Below, in pieces: positions 1 through 4,978 of a stretch of 9,936 bases of DNA; the stretch's first letter is position 1, and each line of letters opens with the position of its first letter. A program made the position numbers and the translations under genes. This stretch comes from an uncultured Eubacteriales bacterium. Lineage in GTDB: Bacteria; Bacillota; Clostridia; Oscillospirales; Oscillospiraceae. The notes under the pieces are model-generated. The model had not been told where the DNA came from. It worked only from the letters and a program-made list of their open reading frames with translations, and ran no database searches. The DNA is taken from contig URPI01000078.1 of assembly GCA_900549705.1 (NCBI GenBank), positions 1-9,936 of the forward strand. Direction: 5' to 3'.

Positions 1-88
1 GCTGGTACATGGTAGCATGGGGGTAGTCAATGGAGGCGGGGGTATTGCCGTAATATTTCAACCAGGGGGAGGAGGAGGATAGTCCCAT
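1..88 (-). CDS. Probable AMP-forming acyl-CoA synthetase/ligase, N-terminus only (partial)
   Basis: This gene runs off the left edge of the window, and only 29 codons from the ATG at 88-86 are visible. The peptide begins MGLSSSSPWLKYYGNTPASI and continues DYPHATMYQ. The pattern 'PWLKYYGNTPASIDYP...MY' resembles the opening of AMP-binding (ANL superfamily) acyl-CoA synthetases, which typically begin with a W-x-K-Y/F-Y segment and then a P-x-x-I/L-x-YP element before the first helix. If that is right, the enzyme activates a carboxylic acid with ATP as an acyl-adenylate and then forms a CoA thioester. None of the catalytic motifs lies in the window, so the call rests on N-terminal resemblance alone. 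An AAAGGAAA ribosome site lies about a dozen bases upstream, and an extended -10 promoter lies around 169-174. The gene is followed upstream, on the same strand, by the DUF1292 gene but is separated from it by a terminator. Confidence 0.5.
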   Translation of the reverse strand, partial: MGLSSSSPWLKYYGNTPASIDYPHATMYQ

Positions 89-168
89 AACTTTAAAAAT
101 TTCCTTTCTCTGCTTGCCGGAGGGGCGGTTGTGTGCTCCTGCGGCGGATTTTATACCGATAATATGTT

Positions 169-177
169 ATTATATCA
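169..177 (-). promoter_or_regulatory. Candidate extended -10 promoter for the left-edge gene
   Basis: Read on the minus strand, the bases are TGATATAAT, an extended -10 (TGnTATAAT) with a perfect TATAAT at 174-169. The -35 region about 17 bases upstream (near TGGAAA) is weak, which is tolerated by extended -10 promoters. It lies about 80 bases upstream of the ATG at 88, so the mRNA would have a leader of roughly 70-75 nt. The surrounding sequence is AT-rich compared with the flanking genes. Confidence 0.5.
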
Positions 178-201
178 CTTTAATTCAGGAATTTCCAGTA
201 T

Positions 202-233
202 AAAAATGGAGCTGACGCAAATCCGTCAGCTCC
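202..233 (-). terminator. Rho-independent terminator downstream of the DUF1292 gene
   Basis: A perfect 10-bp stem, GGAGCTGACG (208-217) against CGTCAGCTCC (224-233), encloses a 6-base loop. On the minus strand it is followed by ATTTTTA, a short U-tract. On the plus strand no T-run follows, so it works leftward. It ends the transcript of the gene at 414-713 after an untranslated tail of roughly 200 nt, and it insulates the left-edge gene. Confidence 0.65.
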
Positions 234-413
234 CTGCTGTTCGGGAAGTTCCGATGAAATCCGCGAGCGCTGACAGCAAGAGATTTTTCACGAGCCGAAT
301 GTTCCGAAAGCAGAGAAATACTGTCTATATTTTCCGCTTTGGGAATTGCACGGATAGGAAAAAACGCTGTTCAGCCGAAGTGGATTCATTCAGAGTTTCC
401 ATTCAAAGTTTCC

Positions 414-713
414 TTAGTCCTCGAAGGTCAGAACGTCCTTGTACTTGTCCTTGAACATCCCGTACACAGCATCCAGGACAGCTTCATCCTCCACGGCCAG
501 GTAATTTTCGTTCTCGTCGTCCACCGGCTCGACTTCCAGGATGACAATCTGGGTTTCGGCCTCATCGGCGGGCATCAGAACCAGGTATTCCTTATCCTGG
601 TACTCCAGGCAGTCCAGGTACTCAAAGTCCACATCGTTGCCGTTTTCGTCGGTAAGGGTCAGGATTTCGGTTTCTTCCTGCTCCTGCTCAGGCTCATTAT
701 TCAGAATTTCCAT
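414..713 (-). CDS. DUF1292 domain-containing protein
   Basis: This gene encodes a 99-aa, strongly acidic cytoplasmic protein with no membrane segment or signal peptide. The core matches the DUF1292 (YrzB-type) pattern: an opening ILTLTDENGNDVDFEYLDCLEY, here broken as ILTLTDENG (residues 17-25) then DVDFEYLD. This is followed by a Y-x-x-KEYLVLMPAD element (about 38-50) and the late segment ILEVEPVDDENE (about 58-69) that leads into a helical tail. The family is common in Firmicutes, often near ruvX and alaS, and its biochemical role is unknown. Here it stands alone, with its own promoter (759-787) and terminator (202-233), and not in the usual ruvX cluster. The start is supported by AAAAGGAGT with GGAG about 8 bases upstream of the ATG. 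The family call is secure; no function can be inferred. Confidence 0.85.
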   Translation of the reverse strand: MEILNNEPEQEQEETEILTLTDENGNDVDFEYLDCLEYQDKEYLVLMPADEAETQIVILEVEPVDDENENYLAVEDEAVLDAVYGMFKDKYKDVLTFED

Positions 714-758
714 GTGTTAAACTCCTTTTCATATGGGTTTTGTTTCTTTCTTGCCTGG

Positions 759-787
759 ATTATACAGTATCTCCCTGCAAAAAGCAA
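759..787 (-). promoter_or_regulatory. Sigma-A-type promoter of the DUF1292 gene
   Basis: On the minus strand a TTGCTT -35 box (787-782) is separated by 17 bases from a perfect TATAAT -10 box (764-759). Initiation would fall near 752, giving a leader of about 38 nt before the ATG at 713. The inverted-repeat element that starts at 806 ends about 20 bases upstream of the -35 box. Confidence 0.75.
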
Positions 788-869
788 GTCTTTTTCGTGT
801 CGCTGCACGACGATTGCGTGAGTAAACAATTTGTAAATGATGATAGGGCAGCTCATATGCCCACGCCTG

Positions 870-893
870 GTAGGGGAGGCTCTTAGCCTCCCG
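870..893 (+). repeat. GTAGGGG hairpin repeat, copy 1
   Basis: The sequence starts GTAGGGG and forms an 8-bp perfect stem, GGGAGGCT (874-881) with AGCCTCCC (885-892), around a 3-base loop. It is followed by CGAAACCC. The layout is the same as the copy at 3176-3205, with different but still paired stem bases. Confidence 0.65.
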
Positions 894-944
894 AAACCCA
901 CGCAACCGAGCGGTTCGATGAATGTTGAGCGGCTGCGCCGCAGC

Positions 945-967
945 GGGCGGCTTCGAGCCGCCCCTAC
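945..967 (-). repeat. GTAGGGG hairpin repeat, copy 2 (inverted)
   Basis: Read on the minus strand from 967, it begins GTAGGGG and forms an 8-bp stem, GGGCGGCT (963-956) with AGCCGCCC (952-945), around a 3-base loop. It faces copy 1, so the ends of the 870-967 interval match over 12 of 13 bases as an inverted repeat (GTAGGGG-A/C-GGCTC). Confidence 0.65.
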
Positions 968-1043
968 GGGTGCGGTGGAAACCGGGGGCTGGCCTCACAC
1001 ATTTGTAACGCGTGCAATCGTCGTGATGTTCATAGATTGGTAG

Positions 1044-1072
1044 TTGTTTTTTTCATCGTTTTAAGGTAAAAT
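1044..1072 (+). promoter_or_regulatory. Sigma-A-type promoter of the prmA operon
   Basis: TTGTTT (1044-1049) is followed after 17 bases by TAAAAT (1067-1072) in an AT-rich stretch just outside the inverted-repeat element. Initiation would be near 1079, giving a short leader of about 30 nt before the prmA ATG at 1109. Both boxes differ from consensus at one position. Confidence 0.65.
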
Positions 1073-1108
1073 AGGTTGATAAAACTAATTCACGGAGGAA
1101 ACAATGCC

Positions 1109-2044
1109 ATGGCATGGCTGGAAATAACCATTGACACCGCTGCTGCCCAGGTGGAGCAGGTTGCCGAGGAGCTGACAAAGCGGGGATTTTCTGACCTGGT
1201 AATAGAAGACCAGCAGGAATTTGAAACCTTTTTGGAGGAAAACCGGGCTTATTGGGACTATATCGACGACGACCTGCAAAAAAAGCTGCAAGGGTTGTCC
1301 CACATCAAGCTGTATTTAGAGGATACCGATGCAAAAAATCTCCGGCGAGTACAGGACTACGCCGCCTCCGCCGGGCTGCCCCTGACCGTTTCTCAGCTGG
1401 CCGACACCAACTGGGACGAGAGCTGGAAGGAAAACTATCCGCCCCAGGAGATTGGGCAGAAGCTGCTGGTGCTGCCCTACTGGCTGGCGCAGGAGTATGA
1501 AGGGGAGCGGCTGCCGGTGATTCTTGACCCCGGCCTGACCTTTGGCACCGGAGCCCATCCCTCTACCCAGATGGTGATGGAGGCCATGGAGCTTTTGGTG
1601 CAGCCTGGCTGCAAGTGTCTGGATTTGGGCAGCGGCAGCGGCATTTTGTCCATTGCTGCCCTGCGCCTTGGGGCTGATAAGGCCGTGGGCGTGGACATCG
1701 ATGGCAAGGCCGAGGACATCGCCCGGGAAAACGCCGCTTACAACGGCTTCTCTGCCCCCCGGTTTACCGCCCTTACCGGCAACGTTACCGCTGACCACCG
1801 CCTGATGGAGCAGCTGACAGAGGAGAACTGGGACATCGTGCTGGTGAACATTGTTGCCGACGTGATTGTCGCCCTGGCACCTGTGCTGCCCCGGCTGATG
1901 GGAAAGGGCACCAGGCTTATCTGTTCCGGCATTCTGGACACCCGGCTGGCGGATGTGACCGCCGCCCTGACTGCCGCCGGGATTCAGGTGACATCCATCC
2001 GGGCAAAGGAGGACTGGCGCTGTGTGGTCGGCCAGCGCAAATAA
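1109..2044 (+). CDS. prmA: Ribosomal protein L11 methyltransferase (PrmA)
   Basis: This 311-aa cytoplasmic SAM-dependent methyltransferase trimethylates ribosomal protein L11 at lysines and the N-terminus. The N-terminal substrate-recognition domain (about 1-95) opens MAWLEITIDT and contains the W-rich element NWDESWKENYPP (101-112). The catalytic Rossmann domain follows. It has the family signature DPGLTFGTGAHPST (140-153), the SAM-binding motif LDLGSGSGILSIAA (171-184), the acidic ribose-binding end VGVDID (193-198), and the NIVADVI block (247-253). The length is normal for the family. I chose the ATG at 1109, not the in-frame TTG at 1076, because GGAGG (1094-1098) lies 10 bases upstream and family members begin with M-x-W-L-E. 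A TTG start would place that ribosome site inside the gene. It is followed directly by the DUF4015 gene in the same transcript; the rsmE neighbour common in Firmicutes is absent. Confidence 0.95.
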   Translation: MAWLEITIDTAAAQVEQVAEELTKRGFSDLVIEDQQEFETFLEENRAYWDYIDDDLQKKLQGLSHIKLYLEDTDAKNLRRVQDYAASAGLPLTVSQLADTNWDESWKENYPPQEIGQKLLVLPYWLAQEYEGERLPVILDPGLTFGTGAHPSTQMVMEAMELLVQPGCKCLDLGSGSGILSIAALRLGADKAVGVDIDGKAEDIARENAAYNGFSAPRFTALTGNVTADHRLMEQLTEENWDIVLVNIVADVIVALAPVLPRLMGKGTRLICSGILDTRLADVTAALTAAGIQVTSIRAKEDWRCVVGQRK

Positions 2045-2053
2045 GGAGCATTC

Positions 2054-3121
2054 ATGAAAAAAATGACTTATAAAACCCGGCGCAGCCTGCATCGCATTCT
2101 GACGGTGCTGCTGATTGTGGGCATGGCGCTGGCGCTGTTCAGCTTTTGCTGGAACATCTGGGTTGCCCGCTATGTGGTGTACACCCGGGAGGGCGCTACC
2201 CTGGACTTCACCCGCGGCCCCCTGCCGGACAATGCAGTGATTGCCCAGCAGCCCAAGGCGGACGAAAATGTATCCATTTACTATAACGAAGGTTCCGATG
2301 CCGTGGAGCTGAGCCAGGAACTTTCATCCGTCAATGGCTATTACATCGACTATGACGTGCTGAAGCAGGGAAATTTTGAGGAAATCAAAACGGATTTGAA
2401 CCGCCTGAAGGCAGGCACTGCCATTATGATTGAGCTGAAAGGCGGCTACGGCTCCTTCTATTACACCTCCGGCCTTACCGGTGCGGTCAGCTCGGCCAGT
2501 GTGAACACCACGGCGGTGGATGAATTGATTCAGTATGTCCGCTCCAAGGGCTTTTATATGATTGCAAAGATTTCCGCCTTCCGGGATTACGATTTCGGCA
2601 ACCGGAACGTGACCAGCGGCCTTTATATGAAGAGCCGGGCAGGTTTGTGGGCGGACAGCGGCGGCTGCTACTGGATGGATCCTACCAGCGCCAATACCCT
2701 GGGCTGGATTACCTCCATCGTCAATGAAGTCCACAGCCTGGGCTTTTCCGAGGTGGTGCTGGATAATTTCCGATTCCCGGCGGAAACGGACAAGTATATC
2801 TTTAACGGCAGCATGGAGGAGGCCATTACCTCCGCCGCCACCACCTTATTGGCAAACTGCGGCGCGGATAATTTCGTGCTGTCCTTTGTGGGCACAACCA
2901 CGTCCTTCCCCCTGCCCGACGGACGCACAAGATTGTACCTCAGCGGCGTTCAGGCCGGAGAGGTGGCCGCCAAGGCAAGCCAGGTCACCTTCGAGAACCC
3001 GGAGACGCGGCTGGTGTTCCTCTGCGATACCAATGATACCCGGTTCGATGCCTATTGCGTGCTCCGTCCCCTGTCTGTGGCAGAGGGCTTGGAAGCCCAA
3101 AAGGCGGATATGGCACAATAA
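2054..3121 (+). CDS. Membrane-anchored putative glycoside hydrolase (DUF4015 / GH13-like, PF13200 type)
   Basis: This 355-aa protein has a basic N-terminus (MKKMTYKTRRSLHR) and a single hydrophobic segment (about 14-37), so it is probably anchored with its catalytic domain outside the cell. The domain has the layout of DUF4015 putative glycoside hydrolases. It has YYIDYDVL (97-104, where the family usually has a 'Kakgvyvt' strand), KGFYMIAKISAFRD (165-178), the aromatic WMDPTS motif (207-212) with a following W, and GFSEVVLDNFRFP (230-242), the strand that ends in the D-x-x-R-FP signature. These barrel proteins are thought to act on polysaccharides or cell-wall glycans, but substrate and activity are unproven. 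The conserved Asp is D237, followed by N238 where many relatives have Y. An AGGAGC site 5 bases upstream overlaps the prmA stop region, and only 9 bases separate the genes, so the two are co-transcribed. Transcription ends at 3128-3163. Confidence 0.8.
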   Translation: MKKMTYKTRRSLHRILTVLLIVGMALALFSFCWNIWVARYVVYTREGATLDFTRGPLPDNAVIAQQPKADENVSIYYNEGSDAVELSQELSSVNGYYIDYDVLKQGNFEEIKTDLNRLKAGTAIMIELKGGYGSFYYTSGLTGAVSSASVNTTAVDELIQYVRSKGFYMIAKISAFRDYDFGNRNVTSGLYMKSRAGLWADSGGCYWMDPTSANTLGWITSIVNEVHSLGFSEVVLDNFRFPAETDKYIFNGSMEEAITSAATTLLANCGADNFVLSFVGTTTSFPLPDGRTRLYLSGVQAGEVAAKASQVTFENPETRLVFLCDTNDTRFDAYCVLRPLSVAEGLEAQKADMAQ

Positions 3122-3127
3122 TAAATG

Positions 3128-3163
3128 CGTCACGCGGCAGTGTTTTGCCGCGTGACGTTTTTT
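3128..3163 (+). terminator. Strong rho-independent terminator of the prmA operon
   Basis: A perfect 12-bp GC-rich stem, CGTCACGCGGCA (3128-3139) against TGCCGCGTGACG (3146-3157), has a 6-base loop and is followed at once by six T residues. It begins 6 bases after the stop codon of the DUF4015 gene. On the opposite strand it is followed only by CATTTATT, so it may act weakly for leftward transcripts from the pyridoxal kinase gene. Confidence 0.93.
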
Positions 3164-3175
3164 ATACCTCGTTCT

Positions 3176-3205
3176 GTAGGGGCGGATAGCATCCGCCCGA
3201 AACCC
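3176..3205 (+). repeat. GTAGGGG hairpin repeat, copy 3
   Basis: GTAGGGG is followed by an 8-bp stem, GGGCGGAT (3180-3187) with ATCCGCCC (3191-3198), a 3-base loop, and then CGAAACCCC. This matches copy 1 (870-893) in stem length, loop length and the GAAACCC tail, while the stem bases differ in a paired way. No coding sequence overlaps it. Confidence 0.65.
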
Positions 3206-3244
3206 CGGATTTTTGGTAGTACTCTGTTGAATGGTACGCACTTT

Positions 3245-3414
3245 GGCGCGAAGCGCCCTTGGCTCTCCCTTTGGGAGAGCTGGCAGCCCGAACGGGCTGA
3301 CTGAGAGGGTGTCGTGCGTATTTTTGTAGTGCCCCTATATTTCGTTGCGCACCCCCTCAGCTTCGCGTTCGCTCAGCAGCTCCCCCAGAGGTGGAGCCGA
3401 GGGCGCTTTGCGCC
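3245..3414. repeat. Pair of approximately 65-bp repeats in inverted orientation
   Basis: The left copy (3245-3311) starts GGCGCGAAGCGCCC, and the reverse complement of the right copy (3350-3414) starts GGCGCAAAGCGCCC. The two align along almost their full length, with about four fifths of bases the same, and both end in GAG(A/G)GGGTG. Each copy has its own small hairpins: GGCGC/GCGCC at the outer end, and in the left copy GCTCTCCC/GGGAGAGC plus CAGCCCG/CGGGCTG. The spacer of 38 bases is AT-richer. Together the pair could fold into a very long hairpin between the DUF4015 operon and the convergent pyridoxal kinase gene. No coding sequence is evident. The gap 3122-3430 contains only the terminator, hairpin copy 3 and this pair. 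Confidence 0.7.
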
Positions 3415-3430
3415 GGGAGGCGTATACGAT

Positions 3431-4192
3431 TTACTCCCACAGCCGTTCCACCGGCAGGCCGGTAATGGGGGCGGGACGTTGCCGATACCGGTCAATCCAT
3501 TGGCATAGGGTATCAGCAGCCAGGCGTGCGCTCTTAGCAGGGGGATTCCCGTTCAGAATGTTCCCGGTGAACAGGGCTGTGAAGCTGTCCCCTGCGCCGG
3601 AATAATGGCCGGGAACAGGGGTGTAGTCCAGACGGCAAACGCCGTCCCCCTGCGCCAGCACCACGGCACTGTCCTCCACCCCGGTGAGGACGGCGCAGTC
3701 TGCTCCCAACTGCACCAGCGCCCGGGCAGCGGCCATGGAATCCGCTTCCCCGGTGAGGTATTGGGCTTCCGTGACATTGGGCAGCACATAGTCAATGTGG
3801 GGCAGCAGCCGCTTTAAAAAGGCAATGCGCGCTGCTGTAATGCCGCGATAGAGCTTGCCGTTGTCTGCAAAAATGGGGTCGAGGAAGATTTTGATGCCCT
3901 TTTCCCGCCACCGGCGGCACTGCTCCTCTATGAAGACGGTCTGGGCTTCATCTGCCAGATACCCCAGCAGCACCCCCTCCGGCTGAATGCCCAGCCGCTC
4001 CCAGGCGGCGAGGGCTTCTTGCAGATAGGCGGTGGTGTCCAGCACCGTCGGCGCGCCCAGATTCCAGGTGTTGGAAATCAGCGCCGTGGGAAGACACAGG
4101 GCGTTGTGCCCCATGTGGGTCAGCACAGCGCGGGCAACGCCCATGGCGACGTTGCCGCAGCCCACAAAATCACTGAGAATCAGAATGTTCAT
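3431..4192 (-). CDS. Pyridoxal/pyridoxamine kinase (ribokinase-like superfamily)
   Basis: This 253-aa cytoplasmic enzyme phosphorylates pyridoxal, pyridoxamine or pyridoxine at the 5' hydroxyl with ATP, salvaging vitamin B6 to the PLP series. The family landmarks are in order. The N-terminal strand and substrate region are ILILSDFVGCGNVA (3-16). LPTALISNT (34-42) is next. DPIFADNGKLYRG (105-117) matches the 'DPvmgDnGklY' block, and PNVTEAQYLTGE (138-149) follows. SGAGDSFTALFTG (198-210) contains the anion hole and the catalytic base D202. Length is slightly below the usual 280 or so. AGGAGG lies 5 bases before the ATG. The start lies inside the preceding TetR gene (23-nt overlap), so translation is probably coupled and both are controlled together. 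PdxK and PdxY types cannot be separated by eye, so no symbol is given. No good terminator follows on this strand other than the repeat-rich gap. Confidence 0.9.
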   Translation of the reverse strand: MNILILSDFVGCGNVAMGVARAVLTHMGHNALCLPTALISNTWNLGAPTVLDTTAYLQEALAAWERLGIQPEGVLLGYLADEAQTVFIEEQCRRWREKGIKIFLDPIFADNGKLYRGITAARIAFLKRLLPHIDYVLPNVTEAQYLTGEADSMAAARALVQLGADCAVLTGVEDSAVVLAQGDGVCRLDYTPVPGHYSGAGDSFTALFTGNILNGNPPAKSARLAADTLCQWIDRYRQRPAPITGLPVERLWE

Positions 4193-4760
4193 GGTTTCCT
4201 CCTGTCAGCAACGGCTCCGTCACGGTGCGGAAATAACCGTCTAAGGTCTGGGGCGTTTCCTTCCGCCCGCCGTCCAGCCACCACTGCACCATCTCCACAA
4301 AGCTGCCGGCAATGTGGTTCACCAGAAATTCCCGGGGCACACCGGGCAGCGCCGTATCCCCCAGCAGCTGGGAGCGCACCAGCTCCTCCATGCCGGACTT
4401 GAAATAGCTCATGAAAATGGGGCTGCTTTCGCAGGACAGCAGGGTGAGAATGTTGTTGTCATTCTCCTGCAAATGCTGCAAAATATGGCAGATAACCGAG
4501 TGGGGCGCATTGGTGCAGGCGTAAAGCCCGTGGGTATCCTGCTTGTCCATGGCGGTGCCGATGATGTGGTCGAACAACTCCCGGCACAGGGATTTAACCA
4601 GCTCCTCCTTGGTTTCAAAATGGGCATAAAAGGTACTGCGCCCGATGTTTGCTTCATCGATGATGTCCTGTACGGTGATGGAATGGAAATTCTGCCGATC
4701 CAGCAGGGTGGTAAAGGCACGGTAGATGGCCGTGCGGGTCTTTTGCTGCCGTCTGTCCAT
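4170..4760 (-). CDS. TetR/AcrR family transcriptional regulator
   Basis: This is a 196-aa one-component DNA-binding protein. The N-terminal TetR helix-turn-helix is clear. A first helix, TRTAIYRAFTTLLD (8-21), precedes ITVQDIIDEANIGRSTFYAHF (28-48), where the recognition helix is followed by the conserved STFYAHF. It continues with ETKEELVKSL (49-58). The C-terminal half, with a late aromatic segment FVEMVQWWLDGG (154-165), resembles the TetR_C_8 (DhaS-like) ligand and dimer domains common in Clostridia. Ligand is unknown. There are four cysteines (C59, C82, C91, C110) and a histidine-containing tail (NHEH), but no known metal-site pattern. AGGAGG sits 5 bases upstream of the ATG. It is divergent from the metal ATPase gene, and the palindrome at 4853-4875 is its likely operator. 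Its last codons overlap the ribosome site and start of the pyridoxal kinase. Confidence 0.95.
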   Translation of the reverse strand: MDRRQQKTRTAIYRAFTTLLDRQNFHSITVQDIIDEANIGRSTFYAHFETKEELVKSLCRELFDHIIGTAMDKQDTHGLYACTNAPHSVICHILQHLQENDNNILTLLSCESSPIFMSYFKSGMEELVRSQLLGDTALPGVPREFLVNHIAGSFVEMVQWWLDGGRKETPQTLDGYFRTVTEPLLTGGNHEHSDSQ

Positions 4761-4822
4761 GGTGGCCTCCTGTACAAAAATGCGGTTTTGTTCTGTATCT
4801 TACATCCGGTGAAAATTGGTTG

Positions 4823-4850
4823 TTGCTTTTTCTCGGCAATTTTCTATAAT
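4823..4850 (+). promoter_or_regulatory. Promoter of the metal ATPase gene
   Basis: TTGCTT (4823-4828) is followed after 16 bases by a perfect TATAAT (4845-4850). Initiation should fall near 4857, inside the palindrome at 4853-4875, leaving a leader of about 120 nt before the ATG at 4979. The leftward promoter for the TetR gene is less clear. Candidates on the minus strand are TATTAT at 4849-4844, overlapping this -10, or TAAGAT nearer the TetR gene; neither has a good -35. Confidence 0.75.
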
Positions 4851-4852
4851 AC

Positions 4853-4875
4853 TTACAGAACAAAGTGTTCGGTAA
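4853..4875. promoter_or_regulatory. Palindromic operator, probably for the TetR regulator
   Basis: The arms are TTAC-A-GAACA and TGTTC-G-GTAA around AAG. Nine of eleven position pairs are complementary (centre 4864); only 4857/4871 and the innermost pair mismatch. It lies 3 bases downstream of the -10 box, over the expected transcription start of the ATPase gene, where a bound dimer would block initiation. A 23-bp dyad of this form is typical of TetR-family sites. A second match to one arm, in reverse orientation, occurs at 4787-4797. Which protein binds is inferred from the divergent TetR gene. Confidence 0.65.
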
Positions 4876-4978
4876 CAGATACATTGTATTTTAAAAAACA
4901 GCAATTGTCAAACGAAATATGCAGCGCTGCCGAACGAACGTCACAATGCTTTGATTGCCAGAAAAGGAGGATTTTGAT

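Larger units (their letters stand above)
89..413. other. Intergenic region between the left-edge gene and the DUF1292 gene
   Basis: This 325-base gap holds the ribosome site and promoter of the left-edge gene and the terminator at 202-233. The stretch 234-413 has no convincing gene. One 25-codon minus-strand ORF (402-325, beginning METLNEST) has a GGA ribosome-site core 8 bases upstream, but it has no recognisable content and lies directly behind the DUF1292 stop. It is left uncalled. The rest appears to be 3' untranslated sequence of the DUF1292 transcript. Confidence 0.5.
806..1025. repeat. Approximately 220-bp inverted-repeat-bounded intergenic element (MITE-like)
   Basis: The left end CACGACGATTGC (806-817) is the exact reverse complement of the right end GCAATCGTCGTG (1014-1025). 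Beyond the perfect 12 bp the arms keep weaker, gapped similarity, and both contain the string ATTTGTAA (829-836 and 1001-1008) in direct orientation. Between them lie two GTAGGGG hairpins (870-893 and 945-967) facing each other. No coding sequence with a ribosome site is present, and I see no clear target-site duplication. It could be a non-autonomous mobile element, or two nested repeat insertions between the divergent promoters of the DUF1292 gene and prmA. The gap 714-1108 otherwise holds only those two promoters. Confidence 0.5.

Noticed and set aside
131..454. A 107-codon plus-strand ORF
   Set aside because: It overlaps the end of the DUF1292 gene on the other strand and runs through the terminator hairpin; no ribosome site or recognisable domain.
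837..1043. Short ORFs inside the inverted-repeat element
   Set aside because: They read through the hairpin repeats and have low-complexity Arg/Pro-rich translations without ribosome sites.
1076..1108. TTG start extending prmA by 11 residues
   Set aside because: It would place the GGAGG ribosome site inside the gene, and family members start at M-x-W-L-E.
1104..1127. A 7-codon ORF (MPWHGWK) starting 5 bases before the prmA ATG, out of frame
   Set aside because: It shares the prmA ribosome site, but it is too short and lacks any regulatory signature; probably a chance ATG.
3245..3414. CRISPR array
   Set aside because: Only two diverged copies, in inverted orientation, without regular spacers or cas genes.
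3314..3605. Plus-strand ORFs across the repeat pair and the end of the pyridoxal kinase gene
   Set aside because: They are antisense to a well-supported gene and begin within the inverted repeats.
4858..4978. Possible riboswitch or metal-sensing leader before the ATPase
   Set aside because: The 120-nt leader has only a short GCAGCGCTGC palindrome (4921-4930) and no known aptamer pattern or terminator/antiterminator pair.
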